In this document: positions 36,955-48,591 of the stretch, piece by piece
Layout of the letters: each line of letters opens with the position of its first letter
Numbering within the stretch: position 1 is the stretch's first letter
NCBI GenBank assembly: GCA_947184155.2
Contig: CAMXCT020002721.1
Coordinates: forward strand, 24,967-88,966
Origin: Cladocopium goreaui
Lineage: Eukaryota; Sar; Dinophyceae; Suessiales; Symbiodiniaceae
Direction: 5' to 3'
DNA length: 64,000 nt
Notes under the pieces: model-generated
What the model was told of the DNA's origin: nothing
The model's input: the letters and a program-made list of their open reading frames with translations, nothing else
The model's database searches: none
Program-made: the position numbers and the translations under genes

Positions 36955-39900
36955 TTTTTCATTTCACTACTTTGGTTCTGCTCTTTTGTTTCGTGTGCAC
37001 GCCCCTCATCCTTTTTCAATGATTCGAATTGCAATACACCTTTACTAAGGTCAAACGCACTACGCTCTGCAAAATTATGGTCTGTGCTGCCCTCTGTCCC
37101 TTTGGTGGTTTTGGGGTCCCCTTGATGTGTTGCCCTGCTGGGCTCTTGGGATCGTTTTTTGTTTTGTGCTCCTGTTGGTGCGTCTCGTTGTCTTCCTGGT
37201 TCTGTTGCGCTCTGCTGGTCCTGTCTTGTTGTTCGCCTTTTGTTTGGCTCCTTTCTCTGTCCTGGGTTGCCTTCCCTCCCCCCGCGGTTTGTCCTGTTTG
37301 GTGCCCTGGTCCAGTTTGTACTTAGTTTTGCTGGTACCTCCCTCTGGGTATCTGGTTGCAGCTGTGACGGCTTAGCTGCCCTGCTTTCGTGCTGGGAGTG
37401 TGGTTGTGCTCTGTCATCCTTCCGTCATATGTCTCATGGCAGCAAAGGCTAATTGCCCTGTGTGGGGTTTTCACCCTCTACACCATGTTGCAGGTGACGT
37501 CAGGGAGCTTAGCTTGGCCACACTGAGGTATTCATCGGGATGATGATCCAGTTCCCATATTGGACTCCGCTAAGCTGCACTATTGCTATTCTAATGTGAT
37601 TGGTGCAGCCTTCTCCGCCCCTGTCCTCCTCTGCCTCCCCGGCACCCCCCTCCTGTTTGGTTGTTGCTTGGTCTGGTTGTCCGGTTGTGCACTTGCTGGG
37701 TCTCCGTTTTGCCTGTTTGCGTCTCTGGTGGACCTTGCGTGCCCTCCTCTGCTTGTCTACCCTCCCCTGCTCTCACTCAGGAACGAACGAATGGAGCTTA
37801 GATTGAGTGTACGAACATCGTTGACTTGTTTGGTTTTGTCTGTTTACTTTAGGTACTGACTGGAGAGGCACTGACACAACATTCTTGTGACCCACTAAGG
37901 TTACTCAGGACAGCCGATTTGTTTGGTGCCCATAAGGCCGTTTTTGTTTGCTTTGCCTTTCTTGCTGACTTGACCTTTCTCTCTTTAAGGGGCTGCCTTT
38001 TTCATTTGTCTTGAATTCGTTTGTTTCCTCTGGGTCTCCTTGGTATGTCCTCTGTCTGGGTACTCTACATGGGTAGCTGCATCCATCCGAGAGGGGCGGT
38101 AGTTAGCCGGCCGATGCCATGGACCAGACTGTGCTGCAGTGAGCTTCACCGGTGCACTCCGGTGGTTCTCCCTGTAGGACAGCCTGGGGCGCCCGCGAGC
38201 AGCACAAGACTGCCAGCATGGTTCGTCAGTTGGTAGAAAGATGTGGTGAATCTGCAGCCTGCCTATTCTGTGGGAGAGTGGCATTACGGCCTTGGTTTCG
38301 CTACAATCTTCTTCTGTGCGTACTGCAATGCACTGCAGGTCTTTCAGGGACGATGACATCCTGAAATGTCCTGAACAGTTCTGTAGTGTGTATGTCTTGC
38401 GAACCTGCATCAAAGAGAGCTACGCTGCCTAAGACAGCACATGTATGGTGGAACTTGCGACTACAAATTTGCGAATACAATGGTTTTTTGCATGTCGCTC
38501 AGCTTTGCGAATACTGCCTAGGAAATTCGCTGGCTGAGACCAATCAATCGGATAGCTGCATCTTCCCCTATGAAACTAGGGGCATGCCGGTATTGGCGAT
38601 GGTATTCTTGGAAGCTTTTCCCTGGCCTACGTTGCTTCCCGTATGCCATCACTGTCCACCCCCCCTCTTGGGGGGGATCTGACTTTCTCAACATCACGAC
38701 TTCGTGGTCACGGCTGACAGATATGATGACGACTACTATGTCCATGAAGGCCCTCTGACGAGCTGATCTGAGAGGACACTGAGAGAGGCTTAATTTGTAG
38801 CCCTGCTTTCTTGTACAGCTTGGCTCTTGCTAGAGTAAACTTACAAGCTAAGGCCTTCATGTCTGCCTGAAAGCCGTGATCCCTAATTCATTTGGCACGT
38901 TTTTGATAGTGATGCAGTGGACAAGCCACTGCGTCCCATGGCAAATCGATTTGGTGGGTGTTTTGTTTGGGCTCTGGCCCCGTTTTGTGTGTTGTTTTTG
39001 TTGTTTGCCGTTTGCTTCGCTGTTTCCGCTGGCGAAATGCAAGTCTGGCTGGGGGATTTGCGGGTCGTCGTGTTTGGTTGGCTGCTGTGTTTTTTTGTGT
39101 GTTGTTTCAATCGATTTGCCGCCTCAATGGACTTTATATGTCCTTGTACAAATGTCTTTCCAGCTTATTCTCATGTAAGGACCGAGCCTTTAGTGCGACA
39201 TCGGCCACACTCGAGGAAAAAAACCCAAAGGACACTGGAGGACACCCATGCCTCATTGCAGCAAACAGAACTCCTTGCAGGCGCAATCAACGAGCAAGAT
39301 TGCAGAGCCGTACGCAGCTTGCTGTTGCCTAAAGAGTCTGCGCATCCGTGTAGAGGCCCGAGCCAATGTCACAGAACGTGAAGTTATAAGTCGACAGCTG
39401 CAGCTCATGCAAGCGAGCGTGCAACACTACCCGACAGAGGACCTCAACACAGCTGACACAAGTTGCCTGTCCAGGATTTCGGCTGGTCTCTGTTCAGAGA
39501 AAAACGCTCGCATCTCTGTATCAATGTGACTGAGCCAGCTACCATGGTCAACCGACCGCATCGAATGCAATAGACTGCAACACCTGCCTTGTTGACCGCT
39601 TAAGGAGCTCCACGCTTGCAAGCCTGCATCAATGCTGTCGAGCTAGCGATCATCGCTAACTCGGGGGATTCTGGCTGGGGGGATCCCTGGTTTCCGCATT
39701 GAGCTTTGTTGCTTCTTTCACCCTCTGACCTGGCCCCTTGGTGTGTTTCTGTGTTTTCTTTGTTTTGCTTCTTGTTCAGGGGCCATTCTCATAATGACAC
39801 ACAAGATGTCATCATGCATGTAATTCCCATTGCTGGTTGCGATCCCACTTCTCTGTGTTGTGTTTGTTTTGGTTTGGTTGTGGTTGTGTGTTTTTTTGCT

Positions 39901-41602
39901 TGCTTGTTTTCTGTTGTTTTTGGTTTGGTTTTTTGTTTGGTTTCTTGCTGGGACAGCTCCCTGGACTGCGTACAGGTCCACTACCAGCACTTTTGTGGCT
40001 TTCGACAAGTTGACAGCCCTGCATGTAAATTACAATTCATCTGTTTGCCGCGATTGAATGTGTGCAACGACCTGGCGGAAGCCATGAAGGCGTTGGACGG
40101 AAAAAAAAAAAGCAACCCAGCAGATCAACCATCCCGGTTAGATTTTTCTCCGATCTGGCTACGTGATGCAGAAAGGTTTGAACTTGTCCTGCCAGAGCAC
40201 TTGTCGCAGTGGGGAATCAACGGGTGCACTGACTTTGAAGAAACATGAATCACTGAGTCGAAGTTCAGACATGGATAGGCAGCATGAACCTATCCGGCAC
40301 CACTCATTTGAAGCTGGAATCACGGCCAGCATCTCGAAACTTCCCCGACAGTGCAGACCTGGAGGATAAAAAGGGACGCTTTGAATCACAGCTGCTTCAC
40401 CTTTCGTTTGCATTCATGTCCAAATTTTTTCGATGCGGATCGAAACCTTTTCATCATTTTCAATTTGAGGATGTTTAATCATAGATTTCTAGCGTACCCC
40501 CCCAAAGCCCCCCCCCCAGAAAAAAAACAGGATTTTAGCCAAAAAGGAAATAAGACAGGAATAAGCTTAATTTCGTGCAAAACAACGGCAACCTTATTCC
40601 AGCCTTAATTCAGATTTGCAATAAACCCGTTAAGGCTGAAATAACGCTTATTCCTGTATTATTTCTCTTCCATGCCCAAAACTGTTGTGAACGTGATTTT
40701 TCCCGAAGGTTCCTGCCTTATTCCTGTGTTATTCCTGTACTATTTCTTTTTGGGTTAATTTTCCCAATGGTTTGAAAACAGATTCAAATTCAAATTGCTG
40801 TAGAGATGTAATTTAATATTGTGCAACTTGTGCAACTTAAAACCTCATTGTGGACACCTCAAAAAACCGTGGTTTGAAGTTTCTTCCATCAAAACAACCA
40901 GCATTGCAGAATAAGACATCCAATATCCACAGTTGAGGCATCCTGTACCCACATCAATTGAGCCAGGAGCCCTACTAAACAGAGATCACAATGATTTTCT
41001 GGTGATTTATAGGGAACGGGGATTGAAGGGGATTAATCGGGATGTAATGGAAGGGAATTTCAGCTTGCTGACAATACTTTCTCTCTAACCTCCCAAACAG
41101 GACTTGCAGTCCGGTCTGTAAAATATCTTTGTAGTTGCGTTATGCGTCCCTAACTGTGCGTCAAATGCTTAAACCCAGCGCCTGCTAAACCACAACGCCA
41201 AACACAACATCTTAAACCTCAACCTAAACAATGTCAAAACCACAAATCTGTTTCTATTTTTACATGTCGTTTCCAGTGATGTCTCACAGTACATGTGAAA
41301 CATGTATCTGTTTTATGTTGAAAGTGTTTATCAATTTTATGTTCGTGTGGCTGTCCCTGCTTAAGGGTGTGGTGGGCGGGTGCGTCCTTTTTACATACCA
41401 TGGACAATTTCTGTGGAATCAGGGGGAAGGTGCTTCGTAGGGGCACTCCCAAGCACCGTGGCGAGTGTCTTTTTGCTGCCTTGAAACCTAGCTTCCGGTT
41501 TGAGTCTTTTCAACTTGTCACAGTTGCTTTTACCGCTGGATTTGTTGCTGGTTTTATTTTTGCAGTTTGGTACCTTATCAACTCCTGAGCAGAGAGTCGA
41601 CC
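36955..41602 (+). other. Long T-rich non-coding region
   Basis: 4.6 kb with no supported gene. From 37000 to 40000 the + strand is rich in T and TGTTT words, giving hydrophobic frames on + and Lys/Gln/Thr-rich shadows on -, which I reject. No member of the hairpin family is seen after 36954. A foldback occurs at 40547-40665. The last 400 bp, AT-rich, lead to the first recombinase module. Confidence 0.55.
40547..40665 (+). repeat. Foldback with two nested stems
   Basis: Outer arms GAAATAAGACAGGAATAAGC (40547-40566) and GCTTATTCCTGTATTATTTC (40646-40665) pair at 19 of 20 positions; inner arms CAGCCTTAA (40600-40608) and TTAAGGCTG (40630-40638) pair perfectly. A further related word (TTATTCCTGTGTTATTCCTG) follows at about 40718. 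No ORF; small MITE-like or cruciform-forming sequence. Confidence 0.8.
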
Positions 41603-43667
41603 ATGGACCCGGACGCAGACAATGCTTCAGAAGGGTCACGTGCTTTGAGAGGTTTTCGCAGGAGATGGGCCCGGGCCTCGTCTGAGCCTGCAACTGAACG
41701 TTCAGAAGTCATTTCATTGCACAGTGACAACAATTTGAATGTTTTTCCACAACTGTTTGGTGAATACAGTCCTAGTGTTGCCGATGACCTTGATGCGGCG
41801 GGCTGGCAGTTTGCTGAACCTTCAGTTGATCATTTGGAATCATCACAGTTTGAGTCCTTGAAACGGCCTCTTGATGTCAATTCGGAGAACCTTCATGATT
41901 CATGTCCTGTGGTGCTTGACCCCTGTGGCAGCGAGCCATCGTGGAGGGCAACGGCATTGGAGGCAGAGATCAAGAGGGCTAAGACTAATTTGGACAAGTT
42001 GCCATGGGAGGTAGATGGATCAGTTTTCAAAACTCGTGACTTGTGGCAGGGTACAGCTGTTTCTTTGCTGGACAAGATGTTTACACCTGCAACATTTGGT
42101 GCGCAGGATGTTTTGGCTTCTCAGGTTGTGACCACCAGGCCATCCAGGGAGACGATTTGTCAGGACCTCCCAGTGGTGCCCTTCATGCTGAAGAGGGCTA
42201 GGCGTGAGCCTTTGGATGAGGACATACGCAGACTGGCATTGCAGAAATACACAACTGGGGACTAGTTTGAGAGGGCGTTTTGATGGTGGATCTTTGCATG
42301 AAGATATTGATCAGTCATTCAGAGATGCATTTCGTATGAAAGCTTCCTCTACGTTGCAAAAGAGGGCGTCGTCCATGACGAGACTTGCAAAGCTCCTCAG
42401 GGAGGTTGGGCAGTTGTACCCATTGCGGTTGTCAGAGCCTGAGTTGTACTCAGCCCTATGCAATATGAGGACCGCTGGAGCAGGGGCTACAGCAGCTCAG
42501 CATATAATTGAAGCCCTGCATTTTGTTGATGCTACTGCCAAACTGTTGGTTGCAGACCTTTCACATGTGGTGTCAGCACGTTGCCGTGGTGTTGCCAGAG
42601 ACATGTTCTTGGGTAAGAATCCGTTATGTCAGAAGCAGCCCCTGACAGTGGAGCAAGTGTGGCACTTGGAAAATCTGATGCATACTTCTGGAACAGTTTT
42701 GCAATGCATTCTTGGTCAGCTGTTATTTTGCATCCATTCTTGCTGTCGTTGGAAAGATGCTCAGTTTGGGCATGGTGAATCTTTGGTCCATGCAGATGCG
42801 CTGACTTCGAAGACAGCGTTGACAATGGAGGCCAAGACGCGCTACTTGCCCTATGCTGCACTAGGCACTGGAGTGTCATCAACTGACTGGGCAGCTCAGT
42901 GGATTGCTGCACGTCAAACGGAAGAGCTTGAGTGCTGTGACTTTGTTTTGCCAAGTTTTTCAGAGAAGCATTCTAGCTGGGTGGGCACTCCAATGAGCGC
43001 AGCAGAGGCGACAGTTTGGCTGAGGGAGTTTCTTGAAAGTGCTGAGACACCTTTTCAGCCACAGCTGATTGGATCCCACTCATGCAAAACTACGCTTTTG
43101 ACTTGGGCCGGAAGGTGCACCAAATTGGTTTTCACCCCTACTGAGCGTCGACTTTTGGGCCATCATTTGGATACAAACATGAAGAGCGTCATGTGCTACT
43201 CGCGTGAGTGCTACACAAGCCTGTATGCCAAGGTGTTGGGCATGATTCGTTTGATACGGTCAGGTGATTTTCAACCAGACCAACCGGCCATTGACAGGGT
43301 GGTCCAACTGGCTGAGGGAATCGATGAATGTGCAGCTGGTGCACAACAGGTGGATGAAGATGAAGCGGCAGGCTCGGATTCCGATTCAAGTTTGGCATCC
43401 TTGGAGAGTTTGCCTGATTGCGAGACAGAAGAATGTGGACGAAGCGAACAGTGCATATCGTTGTTTCCTACCTTTCCAGGTGTCCCAGAAACATCGCTTC
43501 TTGTGCATAAGGTGTCAGGACTTGTGCACATTGTGGGTGAGGATGACTTTTTGAGCTGTGGGCGCCCTACGTCCCGAAACTTCAGGTCGTATGCACTTGT
43601 GTCAGACAGGGATCATTTGGATGCCTGCCGCCATTGCCTTAGAAGCTTCCGAAATAGGGAGGAATGA
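41603..43667 (+). CDS. Tyrosine recombinase, module 1 (frameshift near 42260)
   Basis: Site-specific recombinase expected to integrate a circular element copy. The N-terminal part starts at the ATG at 41603 (MDPDADNASEG, in GACCATGG) and is acidic and Ser-rich; the frame changes near 42260 (by +1 here), and the catalytic part continues to 43667. Catalytic signature: Arg in CRWKDAQ (about 42745), SHSCKTTLLTW (H-x-x-K, about 43077), LLGHHLD (second His, about 43155) and the Tyr in MCYSRE (about 43195). The domain order and signatures match recombinases of modules 2 and 3. The C-terminus is acidic (DEDEAAGSDSDS). Family: DIRS/Ngaro-type or Crypton-type YR; the choice cannot be made from one domain. 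Confidence 0.8.
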
Positions 43668-44197
43668 TCGGCGTTTTCGCATGTGAAATAAAAGTTGCGT
43701 AAGCTGTTTTTGTGATGCATTCAGAACTCAAGGTACATGAAGACTGGACTTGTTCAGAAGTTGATTAGGGAACATGTTCACATGCTGTATTTCAATTGCG
43801 AGTGCATTCATTGACACCACATCCGATTGGTGCATGGCTTGATTGTCCCAACATCGAGAGCGTGATCTTGCAGTTGGACAAAACTCAAGGCCGTGTGAAA
43901 TCACTCGAATGCAGTTGAAATGTTGTGCAGATGTGAATCCCTAAGCAATAGAAACTTTTGAGTCCAATTTCATGGCCATGACATTTTTCTGAAACTGTGC
44001 ATTACACCTGGAAACCCAGCTTGCTGGAAACTTTTTCAAGTGCGTTGCAGGATGTGAATTTTCAAATGTTTTGACCGTGCGTCACCTTTGAAAACTCAGC
44101 TTGCTGGAAACATTTTTAAATTTTTGTGAGATGTGAACCTTTGTCAAATGACTTGTTTGAATTTCACCTTAGCTCACTCTAGCGGTGCCGTAGATCC
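43668..44197 (+). other. Spacer between recombinase and Gag-like genes, module 1
   Basis: 530 bp, AT-rich, no ORF. Two similar stretches (AGCTTGCTGGAAACWTTTT at about 44019 and 44098) suggest a local duplication. It may hold the promoter of the Gag-MT transcription unit, since the recombinase and Gag frames are far apart in every module. Confidence 0.45.
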
Positions 44198-45412
44198 ATG
44201 TCTGCAACGACATTAGAGTCAGTGGCAGCTTTCAGAGCGCGTGCAAAGCAGATTGGAGTTGAGGACAGATACATAGATCGTTTCGAAGTGAGAAATTTTG
44301 CGGCATTTGGCCGTTATGCTTTCGCAATAGTTTACTCTCCCCAGCATACAGATGAGACTCCGCTGATTGACTTCCTGACTGATGTGCTGGGTGAACGCCC
44401 GGGGGCAGACCAGCTGGCTTGTTTGAGACGGCTATTCTTCGAATCCCACTCCATGGCCTTGACTGACGTTAGGCTGCGCATAGAGTCATCACCTGACCCT
44501 GCAGCTTCGACCAGAAAGCTGGCAACAGCAGAACGCGTTGCTCGCCAGAAGGAGCAAGAGGCCAGATTGGGTGGAATCATCTTCACTCCAGAAACCACCC
44601 CTTCAAATCATTTAGTTGATCTCTACGTGGAGATGCTGGAGACGGGTACTTTGGTTTACGTGAAGCCAGAACAATGCTGCAGCCGAGCCCAAGAAGTTAG
44701 CTCCATCAAACGAGATGCCACGGTGTCCACCGACTCGGCAGGTATGCTCAAGGTCGGCTCGAAGTCAACAGAGCCTAATTGTGAGGCCAACTCAGAACTC
44801 AAACTACGTGCGGCATGGCAGCGCAGAAGCTTGGCGATGGATCTGGCAGGCATAGCCAGTTTCAATGTGGTTGAGGGTTGGGTACAGCTCTTATTTACTC
44901 ACCTTCTTAGAGACCAACCTCGTGGCTACTCAAAGATCGGTCTACAGCAGATTCTGGACTGTGATAAACAACTGTTCACGTTGGCTTCCCATCGAACTAT
45001 GGGGACCCTACAACAAGGAGCAAACCAGGTCAAGCCTTTGGATCAAGTGCTGGGTGAGTTGAGGGAGTCCAGTGAAGTGCTCCACTTCCTATCGCCCTTA
45101 CCTGCAGTGAGGCATCATGAGCCGCCTTCGTCTTCAGGGGGCCGACCTGAGAAAGTTCAGAAGGTGGATAAGCCCACCGCGAAAGGTGGTGGCAAAGGCT
45201 CCAACAAGGGCAATGCTGGGCCGAAAGTGCAACTTCCTGAAGGGTGCACTTCTCATGACGATGAGAACAGACCTTTGTGCTTTGCTTACCAGAACAACAA
45301 ATGCAAGTTCAAGGGCCCAGCAGGAAAGCGATGCGCCAGAGGGTATCATAAGTGCTACAAGAAGGGGTGCTATCGGCTCAAGCCGTATTATCTTTGCACC
45401 CACACAGACTGA
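44198..45412 (+). CDS. Gag-like protein with CCCH-type zinc finger, module 1
   Basis: 404 residues from the ATG at 44198. Likely packages the element RNA. The N-terminal half is helical and matches the equivalents in modules 2 and 3 in position of LRRLFFESHSMALTDVRLR, LATAERVARQKEQ, SNHLVDLYVEMLETGTLVYV and SELKLRAAWQRRSLAMD. A Gly/Lys-rich linker (KGGGKGSNKGN) precedes a Cys/His cluster C-x7-C-x9-C-x4-H at the C-terminus (CFAYQNNKC..RCARGYHKC). The TGA stop is followed in the same frame by the methyltransferase. Confidence 0.72.
   Translation: MSATTLESVAAFRARAKQIGVEDRYIDRFEVRNFAAFGRYAFAIVYSPQHTDETPLIDFLTDVLGERPGADQLACLRRLFFESHSMALTDVRLRIESSPDPAASTRKLATAERVARQKEQEARLGGIIFTPETTPSNHLVDLYVEMLETGTLVYVKPEQCCSRAQEVSSIKRDATVSTDSAGMLKVGSKSTEPNCEANSELKLRAAWQRRSLAMDLAGIASFNVVEGWVQLLFTHLLRDQPRGYSKIGLQQILDCDKQLFTLASHRTMGTLQQGANQVKPLDQVLGELRESSEVLHFLSPLPAVRHHEPPSSSGGRPEKVQKVDKPTAKGGGKGSNKGNAGPKVQLPEGCTSHDDENRPLCFAYQNNKCKFKGPAGKRCARGYHKCYKKGCYRLKPYYLCTHTD
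45410..45412 (+). promoter_or_regulatory. In-frame TGA between Gag-like and methyltransferase, module 1
   Basis: Context GAC TGA CTT GAG. The frame is open on both sides. An ATG follows 16 bp later, so reinitiation is also possible here. Confidence 0.65.
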
Positions 45413-46282
45413 CTTGAGGGAGTGGCCATGGAAGTTTCACAACAAGATTCACCCCCTCTCTTCATCGAGCTTTTTGCTGGGAGGGCATCTTTGTCCCGAG
45501 CTGCGATTCAATCGGGTTTGCGGGTCATTAGCGTTGACCACGAAGTGGTACAGCCGTTTGCACCTATTGTGACGCTGGATTTAACATCGAGCAGCGGTCA
45601 GAAGATTTTATGGGACGTTTTAACGTCTCCAGGTGTCGAAGCAGTTCATCTTGGTTTGCCGTGCGGCACTTCCAGCCGTGCCCGTGAAAGGCCGATTCCT
45701 AGAGAAATGCGGCTGGCAGGGGTTCCAGAGCCACCCCCCCTACGCTCAGCTGAGTTCCCTTTGGGGATTCCTGGTCTTGCGCATCACCATCAAAGGCGCA
45801 TTGATAGCGCCAACTGTTTATATGCCCTGGCCATCGAGATCATTTTGTGGTGTCACCGCCATAAGGTAGTGATCAGCATTGAGAATCCTGCAAACAGTTG
45901 GTTGTGGGCAGTTTTAGTGAAACTTGCCAGGGAACACTCCACAGAAGCGGCGACTGCCCTCAACTATTTACAGTTTGTTTATTTTCATGCTTGTTGCCAT
46001 GGCTCTACACGAAGGAAACATACCGCCTGGCTCTCAACGCCTGGGGTGTTCGATGCCTTGTCAGCAGCTTGCAACAATGACCATGCCCACGAACAGTGGG
46101 GAGTGCGATGGCAATCAGGATCCTGGGTGTTTGATACTTCAACAGAAGCCCATTACCCACACTTGCTAGCGCAGCGAGCGGTGGAGTGCCTGTTACTACT
46201 CTTTGGTACAAAGATCGTGACCTTATTTGGCCAAAGGAAAAATGTTTTTGTCAAACAAAAACATAGTGGGCAAACTTTTTGA
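45413..46282 (+). CDS. Methyltransferase-like protein (C5-MTase-like motifs), module 1
   Basis: From the ATG at 45428 (MEVSQQDSPPLF) it has 285 residues. SAM-binding motif FIELFAGRASLSRA (Phe/Ala-Gly type motif I), acidic DHE after the second strand, LGLPCGTSSRARE (Pro-Cys motif like motif IV of C5-cytosine methyltransferases) and ISIENPANSWLW (ENP, like motif VI). A His/Cys run (HACCHGSTRRKH) and a closing LLLLFGTKIV helix follow. Differs from the larger DNMT at 5.2-7.2 kb, which has a PCQ motif. Known DIRS elements carry an adenine-type methyltransferase; this one has Cys and ENP motifs instead. Substrate unknown. The frame is continuous with Gag except for the TGA. Confidence 0.7.
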   Translation, partial: LEGVAMEVSQQDSPPLFIELFAGRASLSRAAIQSGLRVISVDHEVVQPFAPIVTLDLTSSSGQKILWDVLTSPGVEAVHLGLPCGTSSRARERPIPREMRLAGVPEPPPLRSAEFPLGIPGLAHHHQRRIDSANCLYALAIEIILWCHRHKVVISIENPANSWLWAVLVKLAREHSTEAATALNYLQFVYFHACCHGSTRRKHTAWLSTPGVFDALSAACNNDHAHEQWGVRWQSGSWVFDTSTEAHYPHLLAQRAVECLLLLFGTKIVTLFGQRKNVFVKQKHSGQTF

Positions 46283-46449
46283 ATTTTAAATAAACTACGC
46301 TTTGTGGATGTCGCTTGTTTTTTCCTCTCATGTGGTGATGTTTGTGTCAAACACAGAACATAAACCTTGCTGCCTGAAATAAACAAACATGAAACAGTTT
46401 TACCAACCTGTTGATCTTGTATAGTGTAGTACAGGTGAATAAACTTCGA

Positions 46450-48591
46450 ATGTCGAAGTCCTTTCCGCTCACCAGCCTTGAACGTGGTGTGACAACAGCA
46501 TGGGGGAGTAGGTTCATGGAGCTTTCGCAGTTTGGCGGGTCGGGTGTTGCTTTGGATACAGACAACATTGAGCACGACACACGGGCGCCTTCCTTGGGCG
46601 ATGGACCATGTAGCGGCGATGCAGACCCTTTTGGTCAAAGCGGTGGAGCTCTGGACCTAGAACAGAATTTTCTTTTGGATAGCCGTTTGCCAATTCCATC
46701 AGAAGTTTACTCCCCTGGCATGTCTGATCAATTTGAAGACGTTTCTGGTGTTGTTCAGAAGGGTTACAACAAGGACCAATCTCTTGACAGTTCATGGATG
46801 CAGCTGGAACAGAAGCCTGTCAGTTTCTTCTGGGAACAGGGTTTTTGGGCGGATATTTTTGGTAACAATGACAGTGAAAGTGCAGCGTCGACGGTGGTGC
46901 GTCAGTTTTCGTTGCATAGACCTGCAGTTGTGTCTGAACCTATAGTTGAATCCGATGCGTCTGCAACAGTTGGGACCTCAGATGTGCCACAGAAGCGTTT
47001 TAAAGCAGCTTCTTATTTGGACGTGGTTACAAAGAGTTCAGTCCAGTCATGGAAAGAACACAGAGACAGCATGTGGGAGGTTGCAATCCGTAGGTGGCAT
47101 AGCAGTGCAATGACCTGGAAGGGAGATGACTGTTTTGTGAAGATGCTGCAGTCCAAGAGTGATTTCAGAGGGCAGTGTCAAATACTGGTTGACATTCTTC
47201 ACCATAAGTCACCTGCTACTTTGCTCAAACGTTCAAACAGCTTGTCAAGACTGGTGAACGACCTACATGCACACAATCAGGAGTTTCCTTGCAGTGAGTC
47301 TGAGTTGTATGACCACTTGTGTCGTCAGCGGAGTGAGGGTGCCCCTTCATCCAGGTTGAAAGCTTTGTTGGAAGCAGTTACTTTTGTAAGGCATGTTTTT
47401 GGATGTGAGAGTTTGGACTTTGCTGTCAAGAGCAGAAGGTGCATGGGAGCGGCCAGCTCAAAAACGGTGGAAACTGTCAAACAAGCCCCACCGTTGACTG
47501 TGGAGCATTTGAAATGCATTCATGCAGTTTTGGAGACGGACCCAGACCCATGGAATGTTGTTTTCTGCGGCATGGTTTTATTTTGTGTGTATGGCAGGGC
47601 TCGTTGGAGTGATGCACAACATTCACAGTTTGTGGAATGGGACTGCGATTCAGGTGGTAACATTTGCTTTGTGGAGTGTTCAACAGCTGTCCATAAAACA
47701 TGCAGGGCTCTCAACATGCGTCATGCTTTCCTGCCGCTTACAGCGCCTGGTTTGGGGGTCACAGAAAAAGGATGGGCTGTGCATTGGAACAAAGCTCGAA
47801 TGGACCTGGACATAGAGGACCTGAAGATTTTCCCACTCATGCCAGCGCCTGATGAAGGGGGCGTTCCATCAGTTAGGCCATTATCAACGGCAGAGGCAGC
47901 CAAGTGGTTACAGTTGATACTTGTGCAACAGTCGGCAAAGATGTCAATGCAACCACCTTTGAAGTACACCACGCATTCGTTTAAGGCGACATGTCTCTCT
48001 TACCTTGCGAAGTTCGGTGCTGCATTTGAGGACCGCTTGGCGTTGGGGTACCACACTGACCAGGTGAGAATGGCCCTTCGATACAGTCGAGATGGGGCGT
48101 CCAGACCTTTGAGGGTTTTAGAGGAATGCATTCATGCAATCAGAGTAGGACGGTTTTTTCCAGATGAAACACGCAGTGGTCGTTTTGCTGAACTTGTTTC
48201 AAACCGGCAGGGAGTCGGGAGCTCAGTTGGTGAGACAGTTGTGGACGATGTCAAACATGAGACAGTAGGAACTGTCGATGGAAGTGCAATTGCCGATGAA
48301 ACAATTGACTTGGTTTCTGATTATGCGACCACGTGCAGCAGCAGCAGTGATGATGACGAGGCGGTTGTTTTGCCAAAGGTGCCAAACCGACTTTTGCTCA
48401 TACCAGATGATGTGGACATTTGGAAACATGTGAAACTTAGGACAGTGCACTTGGCTCCCAAAGGGAACATTAGAGTGCTGTCATGTGGCAGGAAAATCAC
48501 TGACCGTTTCAAGAAAGAAGGCATCGACCATAGGTTTGATGTGATCAAATGCACAACATGTTTCAAAACGATTGCACCTGGAAACCGTTAG
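46450..48591 (+). CDS. Tyrosine recombinase, module 2 (intact)
   Basis: 713 residues from the ATG at 46450 (MSKSFPLTSLERG); unlike modules 1 and 3 it is a single uninterrupted frame. The first 260 residues are variable, and a core domain follows: HHKSPATLLKRSNSLSRL (SAM-like domain), VKQAPPLTVEHL, YGRARWSDAQ (catalytic Arg, about 47594), THSFKATCLSYL (H-x-x-K, about 47970), LALGYHTD (Tyr-His, about 48042) and LRYSRDGAS (catalytic Tyr, about 48078). The acidic C-terminal tail (SSSDDDEAVV) ends with Cys residues (CGRK, CTTC). Because the frame is whole, this is the best candidate among the three for a working recombinase. Confidence 0.85.
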   Translation: MSKSFPLTSLERGVTTAWGSRFMELSQFGGSGVALDTDNIEHDTRAPSLGDGPCSGDADPFGQSGGALDLEQNFLLDSRLPIPSEVYSPGMSDQFEDVSGVVQKGYNKDQSLDSSWMQLEQKPVSFFWEQGFWADIFGNNDSESAASTVVRQFSLHRPAVVSEPIVESDASATVGTSDVPQKRFKAASYLDVVTKSSVQSWKEHRDSMWEVAIRRWHSSAMTWKGDDCFVKMLQSKSDFRGQCQILVDILHHKSPATLLKRSNSLSRLVNDLHAHNQEFPCSESELYDHLCRQRSEGAPSSRLKALLEAVTFVRHVFGCESLDFAVKSRRCMGAASSKTVETVKQAPPLTVEHLKCIHAVLETDPDPWNVVFCGMVLFCVYGRARWSDAQHSQFVEWDCDSGGNICFVECSTAVHKTCRALNMRHAFLPLTAPGLGVTEKGWAVHWNKARMDLDIEDLKIFPLMPAPDEGGVPSVRPLSTAEAAKWLQLILVQQSAKMSMQPPLKYTTHSFKATCLSYLAKFGAAFEDRLALGYHTDQVRMALRYSRDGASRPLRVLEECIHAIRVGRFFPDETRSGRFAELVSNRQGVGSSVGETVVDDVKHETVGTVDGSAIADETIDLVSDYATTCSSSSDDDEAVVLPKVPNRLLLIPDDVDIWKHVKLRTVHLAPKGNIRVLSCGRKITDRFKKEGIDHRFDVIKCTTCFKTIAPGNR

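Larger units (their letters stand above)
41603..46282 (+). mobile_element. Module 1: recombinase - Gag-like - methyltransferase
   Basis: First of three head-to-tail modules with the same gene order. It lacks RT and RNase H: the methyltransferase ORF stops at 46282 and the next module starts 168 bp later. No terminal repeats were found around it. It may be a truncated or non-autonomous copy, or a natural three-gene unit mobilised by the recombinase. Confidence 0.6.

Noticed and set aside
36695-37452. Hydrophobic ORFs in T-rich DNA (for example 37127-37375) as membrane proteins
   Set aside because: Their Leu/Val/Phe content follows from the T-rich strand; several frames are open at once and none has a family motif.
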